DNA from: an uncultured bacterium | GTDB taxonomy: Bacteria > Bacillota > Clostridia > Lachnospirales > Lachnospiraceae | NCBI GenBank assembly: GCA_947647735.1 | Contig: CANSLJ010000014.1 | Location: 37,364-101,363, forward strand | Length of the DNA: 64,000 nt | Reading direction: 5' to 3' | In this document: piece by piece, positions 40,466 through 50,295 of the stretch | How positions within the stretch are numbered: the first letter of the stretch is position 1 | How the letters are laid out: every line of letters starts with the position of its first letter | The notes under the pieces: model-generated | Database searches by the model: none | Seen by the model: the letters and a program-made list of their open reading frames with translations, nothing else | What the model was told of the DNA's origin: nothing | Position numbers and translations under genes: made by a program

Positions 40466-42217
40466 ATGACAACACACAAAAAACTGTTTCGTTTCACGAA
40501 AACAATCCTCACCCTGATGCTGGCTGCAGCCATCACCTTATCCTCCACCTCCGTTGCGGAAGCGGCGGCTCTGGGAATTGACGTATCCAAATATCAGGGC
40601 GCCATCAACTGGGGCGCTGTGCCCTCCTCCGGTGTTTCCTACGCCTTCATCAAAGTAGGCAGCACCAAGAGCGGCGTAGATCCCACTTTTGCAGCCAACG
40701 TTGCCGGCGCTCAGGCGGCGGGCATCCGCACCGGCGTTTATATCTACTCCTACGCAACCAGCGTGGAAGGCGCCATCAACGAAGCAAACCTTGTTCTGCA
40801 GTGGATCGAAGGCTATAACATTAACTTCCCTGTCGCCTTTGATATCGAAGACAACGTACAGAAAGGGCTGGATGCCAATACCGTTACCGCTATGTGTAAC
40901 GCCTTCTGTGATGTGATCGCAGCCGCAGGCTACCACCCCCTTGTCTACACCGGTGCCAACTTCTACCGCGGACATATGACACCGGCGCTCCGCTATGACA
41001 TCTGGATCGCACAGTACGGCAAAGCCTGTGAAATTCCGGGACATGCCATCTGGCAGACCACCTATCAGGGCTCCATCGCAGGTATCGCGGGCAACGTGGA
41101 CCTCAACCAGATGTACAAGGATTATCATAACCTGATCATCCCTGTGGGTTTTGCCCAGCGTGACGGTCACACCTATTTCTATAACAATTACCGCATCCAG
41201 TTCGGCTGGGTGGACTATAACGGCGCCCGCTACCACATGGACGCTCTGGGACATATGAACACAGACTGGTTTACCGACGAGACCGGCACCTACTACCTTG
41301 CCGCCGACGGGCATGCTCTTGTCGGACAGAACCAGGTCGGCCAGGACCGTTTCTATTTTGACGAGGCAGGACGCATTCAGAGCGGCTGGATCACTATCGC
41401 TGACAACCAGTATTACTACGACGGAAACAACGGCTGCCGTATGGTAACCGGCTGGTACAACGATGAGACCGGCAGACATTACCTGTTCCCTGCGGACGGA
41501 CACCTTGTAAAGGGTTCCATCAACATCGATAACAAAGACTATCTGTTCAGCGCACAGGGCAGCATGCTGACTGACTGGCAGACCGTGAACGGCCTGAAAT
41601 TCTACTATAACCCTGCTGACGGCGCTATGGTAAGAGGCTGGCTCGGCGACATCGCAAACCGCTACTACCTCTCTCCTGTGGACGGCCACATGGTAACCGG
41701 CTATCAGAACATTGAAAACGCAAACTACTACTTCAATCAGGACGGCGTGATGCAGACAGGCATGGTACAGGTCGGGGATGGCACCTTCTACTTCGATCCC
41801 AACACGGGCATGCAGCAGACCGGTTTCATCGGCGATATGACGAACCGCTACTACTTTAACACTGTTGACGGCCGTATGGTGACGGGACTCCAGACCATCA
41901 ACGGTCAAACCTATCTGTTCGATCAGACCGGCAGAATGCTTGTGGGCTGGCAGAATATAAACGGTGCCAACTTCTACTTCAATCCCGCTGACGGCGCTAT
42001 GCTGAAGGGACTGATCACTGGGCCTGACGGCGTATACGGCACCTCCGAGACCGACGGACATCAACTTGTCAATGAAGCTGCCGTGATCGGCGGTGTATCC
42101 AGATGCTTTGATGCAAACGGACGAATGGTGGCAAACATGCCTTACACGATCGGTGCCGCTGTCTATATCTGTGACGCCAACGGCGTTGCAGTACCTGTGA
42201 CACCGGCTGTACAATAA
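40466..42217 (+). CDS. Secreted GH25 lysozyme with C-terminal wall-binding repeats
   Basis: A 583-residue secreted muramidase. A signal peptide ends near residue 33 (LMLAAAITLSSTSVAEAAA). The GH25 domain (35-225) has LGIDVSKYQGAINW and the catalytic acids in VAFDIEDNV. From about residue 235 to the end come some 15 repeats of about 20 residues with the FYFD/YYFN...G.M.TG pattern of choline-binding-like wall repeats. It should cleave peptidoglycan while anchored to wall polymers. The HD-hydrolase gene lies upstream. Confidence 0.93.
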   Translation: MTTHKKLFRFTKTILTLMLAAAITLSSTSVAEAAALGIDVSKYQGAINWGAVPSSGVSYAFIKVGSTKSGVDPTFAANVAGAQAAGIRTGVYIYSYATSVEGAINEANLVLQWIEGYNINFPVAFDIEDNVQKGLDANTVTAMCNAFCDVIAAAGYHPLVYTGANFYRGHMTPALRYDIWIAQYGKACEIPGHAIWQTTYQGSIAGIAGNVDLNQMYKDYHNLIIPVGFAQRDGHTYFYNNYRIQFGWVDYNGARYHMDALGHMNTDWFTDETGTYYLAADGHALVGQNQVGQDRFYFDEAGRIQSGWITIADNQYYYDGNNGCRMVTGWYNDETGRHYLFPADGHLVKGSINIDNKDYLFSAQGSMLTDWQTVNGLKFYYNPADGAMVRGWLGDIANRYYLSPVDGHMVTGYQNIENANYYFNQDGVMQTGMVQVGDGTFYFDPNTGMQQTGFIGDMTNRYYFNTVDGRMVTGLQTINGQTYLFDQTGRMLVGWQNINGANFYFNPADGAMLKGLITGPDGVYGTSETDGHQLVNEAAVIGGVSRCFDANGRMVANMPYTIGAAVYICDANGVAVPVTPAVQ

Positions 42218-42297
42218 AATAGTGAGCGTTCCGCTCTCATTGCGAGATTCGCTTCGCGAACTCGAAGATCCGGAACACGTTCTACACAATAAAATAG
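42211..42297. repeat. 12-bp direct repeats bracketing a hairpin
   Basis: ACAATAAAATAG occurs at 42211-42222 (over the lysozyme stop) and at 42286-42297. Between them, 63 bp holds GTTCCG/CGGAAC ends and an inner CGAG-TTCGC/GCGAA-CTCG stem. The layout resembles a small insertion with target duplication. It forms the leader of the Crp/Fnr gene. Confidence 0.5.
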
Positions 42298-42311
42298 CGG
42301 GGGATATCTCT

Positions 42312-43013
42312 ATGCGATTAGAAGACCTGTGGACAAAGTACAGTTCCTACGACCAGTTTAATTATTCCATCCTGCCGGAGGAATTAAAGAAAAAAGGGAT
42401 CGTAGTCGAATACCGTCCAAATGAGGTGATCATTAATCAGGGCGATTTCCCCCGCCATATCTTTTTTATCATAGAGGGGATCGCTTTCGGCACGCGAAAC
42501 TACAGCGATGGAAATAACTACCGTTATTTTACGCTCACCCCCTCCACCGGCTCCATCGGGCTTCTGGAAGTTGCCGCCCGCAAGCCGAGGGCCGTGGCTA
42601 CTGTCATTGCCGCCACAGATATGAAGATGTTCAAACTGGATTCTGCTGTCGCTTATGAATATTTGATGACACATACGGAAATGCTCTGGAATTGTATTTA
42701 TATTGTGGCAGATGATCTTTATCAGCGCTCCGGAAACGACGGCTTTCTCTATTACAGAAGGGGGCTTGACCGGGTGCGCTACTATCTGGTGCAATACTAT
42801 CTCATGCACCACCAGGAGGAGGAAGCGCTTGTCGTAGAGCCGGATTACCAGACCCTCGCCAGCAACATCGGCCTCAGCGTCCGCACCGTAGTCCGCTGCG
42901 TCCAGAAGCTGAAACAGCTGGATGAAATATCCTCCTGCCGCCGGAAACTCACGATCTCTCCGCAGCAACATGCCCGTAGCATGTCCGAGATCCAGCCATT
43001 TCTGTCCTCCTGA
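42312..43013 (+). CDS. Crp/Fnr family transcriptional regulator
   Basis: A 233-residue regulator. A cyclic-nucleotide-binding-like beta barrel lies in residues 20-130 (VVEYRPNEVIINQGDFPRHIFFI). A winged helix-turn-helix is at the C-terminus with TLASNIGLSVRTVVRCVQKL. The recognition helix S-V-R-T-V-V-R differs from CRP (S-R-E-T-V-G-R), so the DNA site should differ from TGTGA. No N-terminal FNR cysteines are seen. The longer reading frame from 42222 crosses a repeat; ATG at 42312 is preferred, although its ribosome site is modest (GGGGGA). It is convergent with yjjW and may act on that operon. Confidence 0.88.
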   Translation: MRLEDLWTKYSSYDQFNYSILPEELKKKGIVVEYRPNEVIINQGDFPRHIFFIIEGIAFGTRNYSDGNNYRYFTLTPSTGSIGLLEVAARKPRAVATVIAATDMKMFKLDSAVAYEYLMTHTEMLWNCIYIVADDLYQRSGNDGFLYYRRGLDRVRYYLVQYYLMHHQEEEALVVEPDYQTLASNIGLSVRTVVRCVQKLKQLDEISSCRRKLTISPQQHARSMSEIQPFLSS

Positions 43014-43075
43014 TCTCATGTATGATATATCCTTCACGCCGTATTTTTTACGCCGCATCGTTCAGGTTATATTTA

Positions 43076-43951
43076 TTATGTTACGATAATCTCCTTCACT
43101 CCATTTCCCTTCGCCAGATCAAAAAGCGCATTCATCTCGTCATCGGAAGGCTCCCTGATATCCTGAAATTCCTTTCTGACGCCGTAGTGCCGGAATCTGA
43201 TCAGTTTATAACGGATCTCCGGATACGCCGCGATCAGGCTGCTGCCGAGTTCCACCGTCCGCACATTATCCACCACGTCCGGAACCACTACGGTACGTAT
43301 CTCATAGAGCTTCCCCAGCCTCGCCATCTGCCGGATATTTTCCACAGGATTAAAAAGCCCCATGCCGGTCAGCTTTTTGTGATCCTCCTCGCTCCCCGCC
43401 TTCAGGTCGATCATGGTCTTATCCGTCACCGAAAGAAAATCCTCCTTATCCCACAGCGGAACCTGTCCGTTTGTATCGGCGTAGGTGGTCTTTCCCTGGC
43501 CCTTCACCAGCGTATAAAGCTCTGTCAGAAAATCCGCATGCAGCGTGCATTCCCCGCCGGAAGTGGTGATACCGTCAATAAACGGAAAATACGGCAGGAT
43601 TTCCTCCATGATCTCCTCCGCCGTCAGGTTTCGTATTTTCGGGGAGGCATTGTTTTTACAGACCTTGATACAGGTATCGCAGTTACAGCATTTCGACGGA
43701 TCATATGCCACACGGCCTTTCTTTTCACCTGCCTGTCCGCTCTCTCCCTCTCCCGGCTCCTCCACAAAAGAAAGTGCCCCCGCAGGGCATGCTTTCACGC
43801 ATGCCCCGCAGGCGGCACAATGATGTATCGTTTCCGGGTTGTGACAATAGATACAGTTCTGATTACATCCCTGCAGAAAGATCGCCGTCCGGTTTCCAAA
43901 ACCGTCCACCGCACTGAAAGGAATGATCTTATTTACCGGAGCTGTTATCAT
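43076..43951 (-). CDS. yjjW: YjjW-type glycyl-radical enzyme activase
   Basis: A 291-residue radical SAM activase. The SAM cluster cysteines are CNQNCIYC near residue 30. Two extra [4Fe-4S] clusters lie in a ferredoxin insert (CAACGACVKAC and CCNCDTCIKVC). TTSGGECTLH and DLKAGSEEDHKKLTG are typical activase motifs. It introduces the glycyl radical into YjjI, whose gene is 55 bp upstream. It is the last gene of the nucleoside-uptake operon. Confidence 0.93.
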   Translation of the reverse strand: MITAPVNKIIPFSAVDGFGNRTAIFLQGCNQNCIYCHNPETIHHCAACGACVKACPAGALSFVEEPGEGESGQAGEKKGRVAYDPSKCCNCDTCIKVCKNNASPKIRNLTAEEIMEEILPYFPFIDGITTSGGECTLHADFLTELYTLVKGQGKTTYADTNGQVPLWDKEDFLSVTDKTMIDLKAGSEEDHKKLTGMGLFNPVENIRQMARLGKLYEIRTVVVPDVVDNVRTVELGSSLIAAYPEIRYKLIRFRHYGVRKEFQDIREPSDDEMNALFDLAKGNGVKEIIVT

Positions 43952-44005
43952 AGCTTACCCTCATTTCCACATATACTTTTTATCATCAGCCTCGTCAGCT
44001 TTTGC

Positions 44006-45514
44006 CTACTCCGCTCCGCCTTCCTCCCCGCGTACCTTCCGGTCCAGCAGATGCAGGTTTCTCTGCACCTCGGAGCCGTTTACCGTAGCTTCGTTCAGCG
44101 TAGCCTTATTATCCCGGAACGCCTCGATATCCGACTTTTTCACCAGATACCCTGTCACACGGACCAGATCCGAATCGCTTCCGTAGAAGGAAAGGTACCT
44201 TGCCCCGGACTTAAACGCCCCTTTCATAATATCCGCCAGATACTGGGGATTTCTCTGCACCGTCTCCTCAAACGGGAACAACTCGCCGCAGCCCGCGTCA
44301 CAGTCACGGTGCATTCTGATAAAGTTCATGATCTGGAAAGGCAGTTCCGGTTCCTCACCGATCGGAATCCTGCCGCCCGGTGTACTGCCGGAATCCTCCA
44401 TCACGCCGACCTGGGCATGCAGCCCGTACTTTCCGTAAGGGCAGGGACGTTTATCAATCTCTTCCTTGATGCGCCGCATGATCTTTTCTCCAAAGTCATC
44501 CGCCTCTTTCCCTTTGCCGAAGCGCTCCTTCGGATCTTCCAATCCCAGCACACTGTTCACACACTCTGCCAGTCCCACAAAACCGAACATCCCGATCATA
44601 TGATCTTTATCCTTATGGATCAGCCCCTCCTCATAGAGGAAGGTATTCTCATAATAGCTGCAGTCTTCCACAATAAACTCACAACGGCTGTCGATCGCAT
44701 CGCAGACTGCCGTCACCGCATCCGGGATCACTCTCTCTAAAAGATCCTCCGGGCTCTTTGCCAGTTTCGGCAGATTATGCATATTAAGCCGCACTAATGT
44801 CATACCGCAGCCGCCGATAGGGAGTACATTATAACAGCTCACCACCGCATAATCTCCCATATCCTTCCGGTACAGCGCATCGTTCGCAAAGCTGGGCTTT
44901 GCACCCGCCATTGCCGTCTTCAGCGCCTCCATCAGATAATCATCCGGCGTATCCTCCCGGTATAAAAGCGTCATATTCGGGCAGGGGCGCTGCATTTCGG
45001 CTGTCAGCTTCAGGATGATCCTTCCGGCCTTTGAATCCCGGGGACCAAGGTTCGCATGGCAGAACGCGTTGGAGATCGTCCGGTCCACATGTGTCAGCAG
45101 GAAACGGATCGCCTTCTCCGCCTCTTTCTCATCTGCGATAAAAGGCTCCAGCAGTTCATCCAGGCACCCGATATAGACAGGCAGTCCGCCGTCCGCCGGA
45201 ATATTATGGTAAAGGCACAACAGGTTTCCCACCGCATCCCAGATATCTTTCGGGGGCTCCAGCATCAGAAATTTGCTGCCCTGTTTCAGGAAAAGCTCAT
45301 AGTCCGGCACACAATAGCGAACCCGGTAGGGAGCTTTTCCCTCAAACATATCCATTATAGCGCCATTGGCAAAATACTCTTTGGACTTTTCGGTATATCT
45401 CACCAGTTCCACCGAATTCTCCGCAATCTTCGCCATATCTTTCAGGCGCTGCCGAAATGTGACTCTCGGATTTTTGATCGTATAGAGAATATCCTGTGTC
45501 ATATCTTTTGTCAT
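44006..45514 (-). CDS. yjjI: YjjI-type glycyl-radical enzyme
   Basis: A 502-residue glycyl-radical enzyme, shorter than pyruvate formate-lyase. The C-terminal glycyl motif is VRVTGYLVKKSD. Mid-protein segments such as CYNVLPIGGCGMTLVRLNMHNL likely carry the active-site cysteine, and CRDxG-type cysteines near the C-terminus (HRDCDAGCGELFPFEE) are notable. Substrate unknown. In E. coli yjjI-yjjW lies beside the deoxynucleoside (deo) genes (family knowledge), and here it follows a nucleoside ABC transporter by 20 bp, so a role in nucleoside or deoxyribose breakdown is likely. Confidence 0.93.
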   Translation of the reverse strand: MTKDMTQDILYTIKNPRVTFRQRLKDMAKIAENSVELVRYTEKSKEYFANGAIMDMFEGKAPYRVRYCVPDYELFLKQGSKFLMLEPPKDIWDAVGNLLCLYHNIPADGGLPVYIGCLDELLEPFIADEKEAEKAIRFLLTHVDRTISNAFCHANLGPRDSKAGRIILKLTAEMQRPCPNMTLLYREDTPDDYLMEALKTAMAGAKPSFANDALYRKDMGDYAVVSCYNVLPIGGCGMTLVRLNMHNLPKLAKSPEDLLERVIPDAVTAVCDAIDSRCEFIVEDCSYYENTFLYEEGLIHKDKDHMIGMFGFVGLAECVNSVLGLEDPKERFGKGKEADDFGEKIMRRIKEEIDKRPCPYGKYGLHAQVGVMEDSGSTPGGRIPIGEEPELPFQIMNFIRMHRDCDAGCGELFPFEETVQRNPQYLADIMKGAFKSGARYLSFYGSDSDLVRVTGYLVKKSDIEAFRDNKATLNEATVNGSEVQRNLHLLDRKVRGEEGGAE

Positions 45515-45534
45515 TACACATTCACCTCTTTTAT

Positions 45535-46452
45535 TTAAGCATTCTTATTCTTTTTATAGGCACGGATCGAGAAGATAGCCAGTCCTGCCAGTGTTGCGCA
45601 GTAAGGGATCGTCTTTACCAGATCCGAAGGCCAGCCGAGCGTTGCCACCGCATTGGAAAGGGCATCCGCCACACCAAACAACAGGGACGTTGCCGCTGTC
45701 CCCAGAGGATGCTGCATTCCCATAGCCTCCGCCGCCAGCGCGATCCAGCCTCGTCCGCTGATCATGTCCCTCGAGAACCATGATACATAACCCATGGACA
45801 TAAACGCGCCGCCAAAGCCGCACATCAGCCCGCTCAGGAGCAGTGCGATGGTCTGGGTCTTGATCACGCTGATACCTACAGAATCCGCCGCTTCCTTCTT
45901 CTCACCCACCGCGCGGATATGATATCCCAGAGGCGTCTTCTTGAGCAGATACCAGGTGAAGATCACCGCCAGCACCGCCACATAGGTCAGCACGTTATGC
46001 CCTGATATGACAGGACCGATAATCGGGATATCTCCCAGCAGCGGTATATTGATGTTCGGCAGCACCTTGCTCGCCAGAGAAACGCTGGTTCCCTTGTCAT
46101 GAGCGACCAGATACAGGAAAAAGATCGTTCCGCCGCTCGCCAGAGAGTTGATCGCGATACCGCCCAGAATGATATTCGTCTTATAGTACAACGTGAAAAA
46201 TGCCATCACCGCCGCGCACGCCACCGCAAACAAAACGGCAAACAGAAGGCCCATCAGCGCGCTGTTAAACACATAGCTGAAATACATTCCCGCAAAAGCC
46301 GCGATCAGCATCATACCTTCCAGCGCAATATTCGGCACACCCGCAACATCTGACAAAACAGCGCCCATGGATGCAAAGAGCAGAGGTGTAGTCACGCGGA
46401 AAATCGAATAAAAGAAATCACTTGTACAGATCAGTTTCATAAATGCGTTCAT
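45535..46452 (-). CDS. Nucleoside ABC transporter permease 2 (NupQ/YufQ-like)
   Basis: A 305-residue membrane permease of the BmpA-type nucleoside family. Its eight or so hydrophobic helices include SDVAGVPNIALEGMMLIAAFAGM and AVGEKKEAADSVGISVIKTQTIALLLSG, the latter containing the EAA-like loop. It overlaps the other permease gene by 4 bp. It forms half of the inner-membrane pore. Confidence 0.93.
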   Translation of the reverse strand: MNAFMKLICTSDFFYSIFRVTTPLLFASMGAVLSDVAGVPNIALEGMMLIAAFAGMYFSYVFNSALMGLLFAVLFAVACAAVMAFFTLYYKTNIILGGIAINSLASGGTIFFLYLVAHDKGTSVSLASKVLPNINIPLLGDIPIIGPVISGHNVLTYVAVLAVIFTWYLLKKTPLGYHIRAVGEKKEAADSVGISVIKTQTIALLLSGLMCGFGGAFMSMGYVSWFSRDMISGRGWIALAAEAMGMQHPLGTAATSLLFGVADALSNAVATLGWPSDLVKTIPYCATLAGLAIFSIRAYKKNKNA

Positions 46453-47492
46453 TTCTTCTCCCCCTTCTCAATCCAACGCTGTTTATATTTATGCAGGAAA
46501 CGCTCTGCTGAGATCAGCAGGATGATGATACTCTGCAAAATGGCGATCATCTCTGTCGGGATATCGGAGGATCTGTTCACCAGATTCGCGCCCACTCTCA
46601 GATAGCTTACAAAGAATGCCGCCCCGATCACGCCCAGAGGATTGTTGCCTGCCAGCATGGCGATCATCGCGCCGTCAAAACCGTATCCCGGAAGAGCCGT
46701 CCACTCAAAACGTTTGTGAAGCCCCAGACACTCAATGATACCGCCCGCACCGGCGATAGCGCCTGCCACCATATGTACGATCAGGATCACCTTCGTCACA
46801 TTGATGCCGGAATATGAAGCGAATTTCGCATTGTTTCCGGTCATTCTGATCTCATAGCCCCACTTGCTCTTGTACATAAAAAAGTATACTAAAACCGCGC
46901 AGGCAACGGCGATCAGGAAACCCGCATGGATACGTGTTCCGGGCACGATAGTCGCAAGAAGCGCTTTCTTTCTGTACTTATAGGATACTAAAGAAGCCAC
47001 GCCGGGATCACGCATCAGATTGTTCAAAAGATATAACCCCACGCCCAGAAGGATGTTGTTCATCATCAGGGAGGTTACCATCTCATTGGCGCCGTACTTC
47101 GCCTTCAAGCCGCCGGGCACCATCATCACAACCATACCTACCAGCGCGCCCACCACGATCGCCGCAAGAGGCGCCAGTACAGAGGGGAGTTTCGGCCAGA
47201 TCGCCACAAAGGAACCCACTGCGCCCGCTATGAAAAAGATACCCTCTCCGCCGAGGTTGAATAAATTTGCTTTAAACATCACTGCCATGGCAAGGCCGGA
47301 AAAAATAAGCGGCACTGCCGTTTCCACGATATTGCCCAGATAGATTCCGGAGGAAAAGGGCATCACCAGGAATGTCTTGATGGATTCCACCGGCTGGTCA
47401 CTGACCGTCAGGATGATGACAAAAGCCACCAAAATTGCCACCAGCATGGAAACCACAGTTCTTATCATATTAAAAGAACGCTCTCTGCTCAT
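46449..47492 (-). CDS. Nucleoside ABC transporter permease 1 (NupP/YufP-like)
   Basis: A 347-residue permease. NLGGEGIFFIAGAVGSF, ANEMVTSLMMNNI and RMTGNNAKFASYSGINVTKVI are family motifs. It overlaps both its neighbours by 4 bp (ATGA-type junctions), which indicates tight coupling with the ATPase and permease 2. Confidence 0.93.
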   Translation of the reverse strand: MSRERSFNMIRTVVSMLVAILVAFVIILTVSDQPVESIKTFLVMPFSSGIYLGNIVETAVPLIFSGLAMAVMFKANLFNLGGEGIFFIAGAVGSFVAIWPKLPSVLAPLAAIVVGALVGMVVMMVPGGLKAKYGANEMVTSLMMNNILLGVGLYLLNNLMRDPGVASLVSYKYRKKALLATIVPGTRIHAGFLIAVACAVLVYFFMYKSKWGYEIRMTGNNAKFASYSGINVTKVILIVHMVAGAIAGAGGIIECLGLHKRFEWTALPGYGFDGAMIAMLAGNNPLGVIGAAFFVSYLRVGANLVNRSSDIPTEMIAILQSIIILLISAERFLHKYKQRWIEKGEKK

Positions 47493-49039
47493 TGCGCTGC
47501 CCTCCTTATCTGATCGTCCTCATGGCGCTCCAGCCCCAGCATGAACAGGCCCAGTTTCTCCTCGTTCAGCCCTTCCGTCTGATCGAAGAATGCCACGATC
47601 TCTCCCTCATACATAACCGCAACCACATCGGAAAGCTTCAGCACTTCGCTTAAGTCCGCGGAAACAAGCAGAACCGCACAGCCTTCATCGCGAAGCTCCA
47701 TGATCTTCTTGTGAATGATATGGGCGGCGCCCACATCCACGCCTCTGGTGGGCTGCTCCGCGATCAGCACCTTCGGTTCATGGCTGCATTCACGCGCCAC
47801 CACGACCTTCTGCATATTTCCGCCGGAGAGCATGCCTACCAGATGTTTTCCGCCGGAACAGCGGATCTCGTAAGCTTCGATATTCTTTTTCGCAAACTCC
47901 GCTATCTTCTTGTAGTTTAACAGAACCTTGTTGCAGAATTCCTTTGTCTGATAACGGTTGGAGATCATATTCTCCTCGATGGACTCATGTCCCGCGATAC
48001 CCTGTTCGATACGATCCTCCGGCACATAGCCGAACTGCATCTTCCGGATATCCTCCACCTTCAGGTTCTTCACGGATTCGCCGTTTATGCGGATATCCCC
48101 GTTTTTCAGCCCACGCTTTTTGGTCATCAGGTCGATCAGTTCCACTTGGCCGTTTCCCTGTACCCCGGCGATGCCGAATACCATACCCTGACGCACACAG
48201 AAACTGAAATCCTTCAAAACCTGCACGCCGTTCTTGTCAGTGTAGGACACCTGATCCACGGCGATCCCCACTTCCCCTGCCTTGCAGGGCGTTCTTGTGA
48301 TGGAGGTATCCATCTCGCAGCCCATGATCATGCTGGATATCTCCTTTTCCGTAACATCCGCCGTATTACGGCAGCCTACGGTCTTTCCCGCACGCATCAC
48401 CGTGATCCTGTCCGAGATCTTTTTGATCTCCGGGATCTTGTGGGAAATAAATACGATCGTATGCCCCTGTTCCTTTAAGTTGGTCAGCTCATCAAAAAGC
48501 TGATCCGTCTCCTGGGGCGTCAGCACTGCGGTGGGCTCATCCAGGATCAGGATCTCCGCACCCCTTGCAAGCGCTTTTAAAATCTCTATTTTCTGTTTGA
48601 TACCTACCGGAAGGGTTCTTGTTATCGCTCTCGCATCCACTTCCAGATTATATTTTTTACTGATCTCTTCCGTGAAGCGTACCGCTTCCTCCTCATTAAC
48701 CGAAAATCCCTTTTTAGGTTCCATACCAAGAATGATATTCTGCGCCGCCGTAAAGGATTCCACCAGCATAAAATGCTGGTGGACCATGCCGATACCGTGG
48801 GCGATGGCATCCTTGGAAGACGAGAACCTGACAGGCTCTCCCCTTAGAGTCACGCTGCCGGAAGACGGTGCTTCCATGCCGAAAAGGATTTTCATCAAAG
48901 TGGATTTTCCCGCGCCGTTTTCACCTACCAGCGCATGGACTTCTCCCTTTTTCAGATTAAAATTCACGACTTCATTGGCAACAATGCCGTTGCCGTAAAT
49001 CTTAGAAATATCTTTCATCTCTAAAAGATAGTTTTCCAT
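47489..49039 (-). CDS. Nucleoside ABC transporter ATPase (NupO/YufO-like)
   Basis: A 516-residue protein with two fused ABC domains. The first has Walker A GENGAGKSTLMKIL, signature LPVGIKQKIEILKAL (degenerate) and Walker B ILILDEPTAVL. The second, from about residue 260, lacks a canonical Walker A (GVQGNGQVELID) but has the signature LSGGNMQKVVVARE and LIAEQPTRGVD. This asymmetry is normal for sugar and nucleoside importers. It powers BmpA-dependent uptake. Confidence 0.94.
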   Translation of the reverse strand: MENYLLEMKDISKIYGNGIVANEVVNFNLKKGEVHALVGENGAGKSTLMKILFGMEAPSSGSVTLRGEPVRFSSSKDAIAHGIGMVHQHFMLVESFTAAQNIILGMEPKKGFSVNEEEAVRFTEEISKKYNLEVDARAITRTLPVGIKQKIEILKALARGAEILILDEPTAVLTPQETDQLFDELTNLKEQGHTIVFISHKIPEIKKISDRITVMRAGKTVGCRNTADVTEKEISSMIMGCEMDTSITRTPCKAGEVGIAVDQVSYTDKNGVQVLKDFSFCVRQGMVFGIAGVQGNGQVELIDLMTKKRGLKNGDIRINGESVKNLKVEDIRKMQFGYVPEDRIEQGIAGHESIEENMISNRYQTKEFCNKVLLNYKKIAEFAKKNIEAYEIRCSGGKHLVGMLSGGNMQKVVVARECSHEPKVLIAEQPTRGVDVGAAHIIHKKIMELRDEGCAVLLVSADLSEVLKLSDVVAVMYEGEIVAFFDQTEGLNEEKLGLFMLGLERHEDDQIRRAAQ

Positions 49040-49057
49040 CAGGTCCCCCTCCGTAAT

Positions 49058-50230
49058 TTATGGACGAACTGCGTCACGGATCTCGTTGATCTTCTCCGTG
49101 GTAATACCTTCGTTAGGTGTCATCTCGATCTCGCCCGCCACAACTTTTTCCTTCAGTTCCTCAATTCTCGCTTTCGCGTCATCTGTGAGAAGCTTCTCGT
49201 AGAACTCGTTCTCCGCGATACCTACGGCACCGGTCTCGATACCGAATACTTCTCTCGTGCCGTAATTTACATCACCCTTCATTGCTCTTTCCACTACATT
49301 GACAGCGTTCTCAGGAATGTTCTTGATAGCGGAAGTGATGATCACGTTTGCCATCTCCGGCTTTGTGTCCTTTAATGCTTCAGCCTGGTCGGAGTCAACG
49401 CCGATGGCAAATTTGCCCTGCTGTACTGCCGCATCGATCACGCCGAGGCCGGACTGTCCTGCTGCCGCGAAAACAACGGAAACATCGTTGTAGAGCAGAA
49501 GGCCGTTCTCCTTACCCTTTGCCGTATCCGTGAAGCTTCCCACATAGGAGGTTGCCACCTTGATATCAGGGTTGATTGCCTGCGCGCCCTCAATGTAACC
49601 TACCAGGAACTCATTGATGCCCGGGATATCCATACCGCCTACAAAACCGATGGCATCTTCGCCGAGTTCTTCCGCCTTCAGCGCCGCTGCCGCTCCCGCA
49701 AGGAAGCACATCTCATTGTTCTTTGTACCCATAATGTAAACATTTGCAGGGGGATCTGTCATCTCATCGTCCAGATTGATGAACTTCTGATCGGGATACT
49801 CCTCAGCCGCCTGAACCAGCGCGTCATCGTTATTGCTGGAGATCGTCAGGATCAGGTCGTAATCTTTCTGACACATATCAACCAGATCAGGATAATATTT
49901 GGAAGTATCCGTTCCTGATTCCACATATTCCACTTCCACGCCGAGCTCTGACTTCAAAGGCTCGATGGATGCAAATGCCGCATCAAAGAAGGACTTATCG
50001 CCCAGTGTCCCAGGGATCATCAAACCTATCCTGTAGGTTTCGCCTTCTGCCGCTTCACTTTCTGCCCCCCCGGCTTCCTCTGCTGTTTCTTCCGGCGCCT
50101 CAGCTTCTTCTGCCTCGGGCGCAGCCTCTGCCGCCGTCTCCACCTCATCCGGCTCCGGTGCGCCGCAGCCTGCCAGTAATCCTGCAGTCAGGCAAAGCGC
50201 AAGTACAGTTGCCATAACTTTTCTCTTCAT
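49058..50230 (-). CDS. BmpA/PnrA-type nucleoside-binding lipoprotein
   Basis: A 390-residue lipoprotein. A signal peptide with lipobox LLAGCG puts the lipidated cysteine at about residue 22, followed by an acidic A/E-rich linker of about 45 residues. The PBP fold starts with YRIGLMIPGTLGDKSF and has DLILTISSNNDDALVQAA and GFVGGMDIPGINEFLVGYIEGA. It captures (purine) nucleosides outside the membrane and delivers them to the permeases. It follows the nucleoside hydrolase by 65 bp. Confidence 0.93.
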   Translation of the reverse strand: MKRKVMATVLALCLTAGLLAGCGAPEPDEVETAAEAAPEAEEAEAPEETAEEAGGAESEAAEGETYRIGLMIPGTLGDKSFFDAAFASIEPLKSELGVEVEYVESGTDTSKYYPDLVDMCQKDYDLILTISSNNDDALVQAAEEYPDQKFINLDDEMTDPPANVYIMGTKNNEMCFLAGAAAALKAEELGEDAIGFVGGMDIPGINEFLVGYIEGAQAINPDIKVATSYVGSFTDTAKGKENGLLLYNDVSVVFAAAGQSGLGVIDAAVQQGKFAIGVDSDQAEALKDTKPEMANVIITSAIKNIPENAVNVVERAMKGDVNYGTREVFGIETGAVGIAENEFYEKLLTDDAKARIEELKEKVVAGEIEMTPNEGITTEKINEIRDAVRP

Positions 50231-50295
50231 GTCTCTTTTTCCTCCATTTTTCTTTCTATCATTAACCGTCTGTCGGTTATGATCCTTTTAAATAA

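Noticed and set aside
40466-42217. Repeat array at the lysozyme C-terminus as a possible CRISPR or DNA repeat
   Set aside because: The periodicity is at protein level (about 20-residue wall-binding repeats), with diverged DNA. No CRISPR array was seen anywhere in the window.
40538-42289. 583-codon open frame on the minus strand opposite the secreted lysozyme
   Set aside because: It mirrors the repeat-rich lysozyme gene, has no homology-like motif and no ribosome site. The plus-strand frame has a signal peptide and GH25 motifs.
42222-42311. Extended N-terminus of the Crp/Fnr protein
   Set aside because: The extra 30 codons are encoded by the direct-repeat and hairpin element, and family members begin near the internal methionine.
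43022-44740. 572-codon plus-strand frame opposite yjjW and yjjI
   Set aside because: It crosses two well-defined genes, and its product is R/H/L-rich with no recognisable domain.
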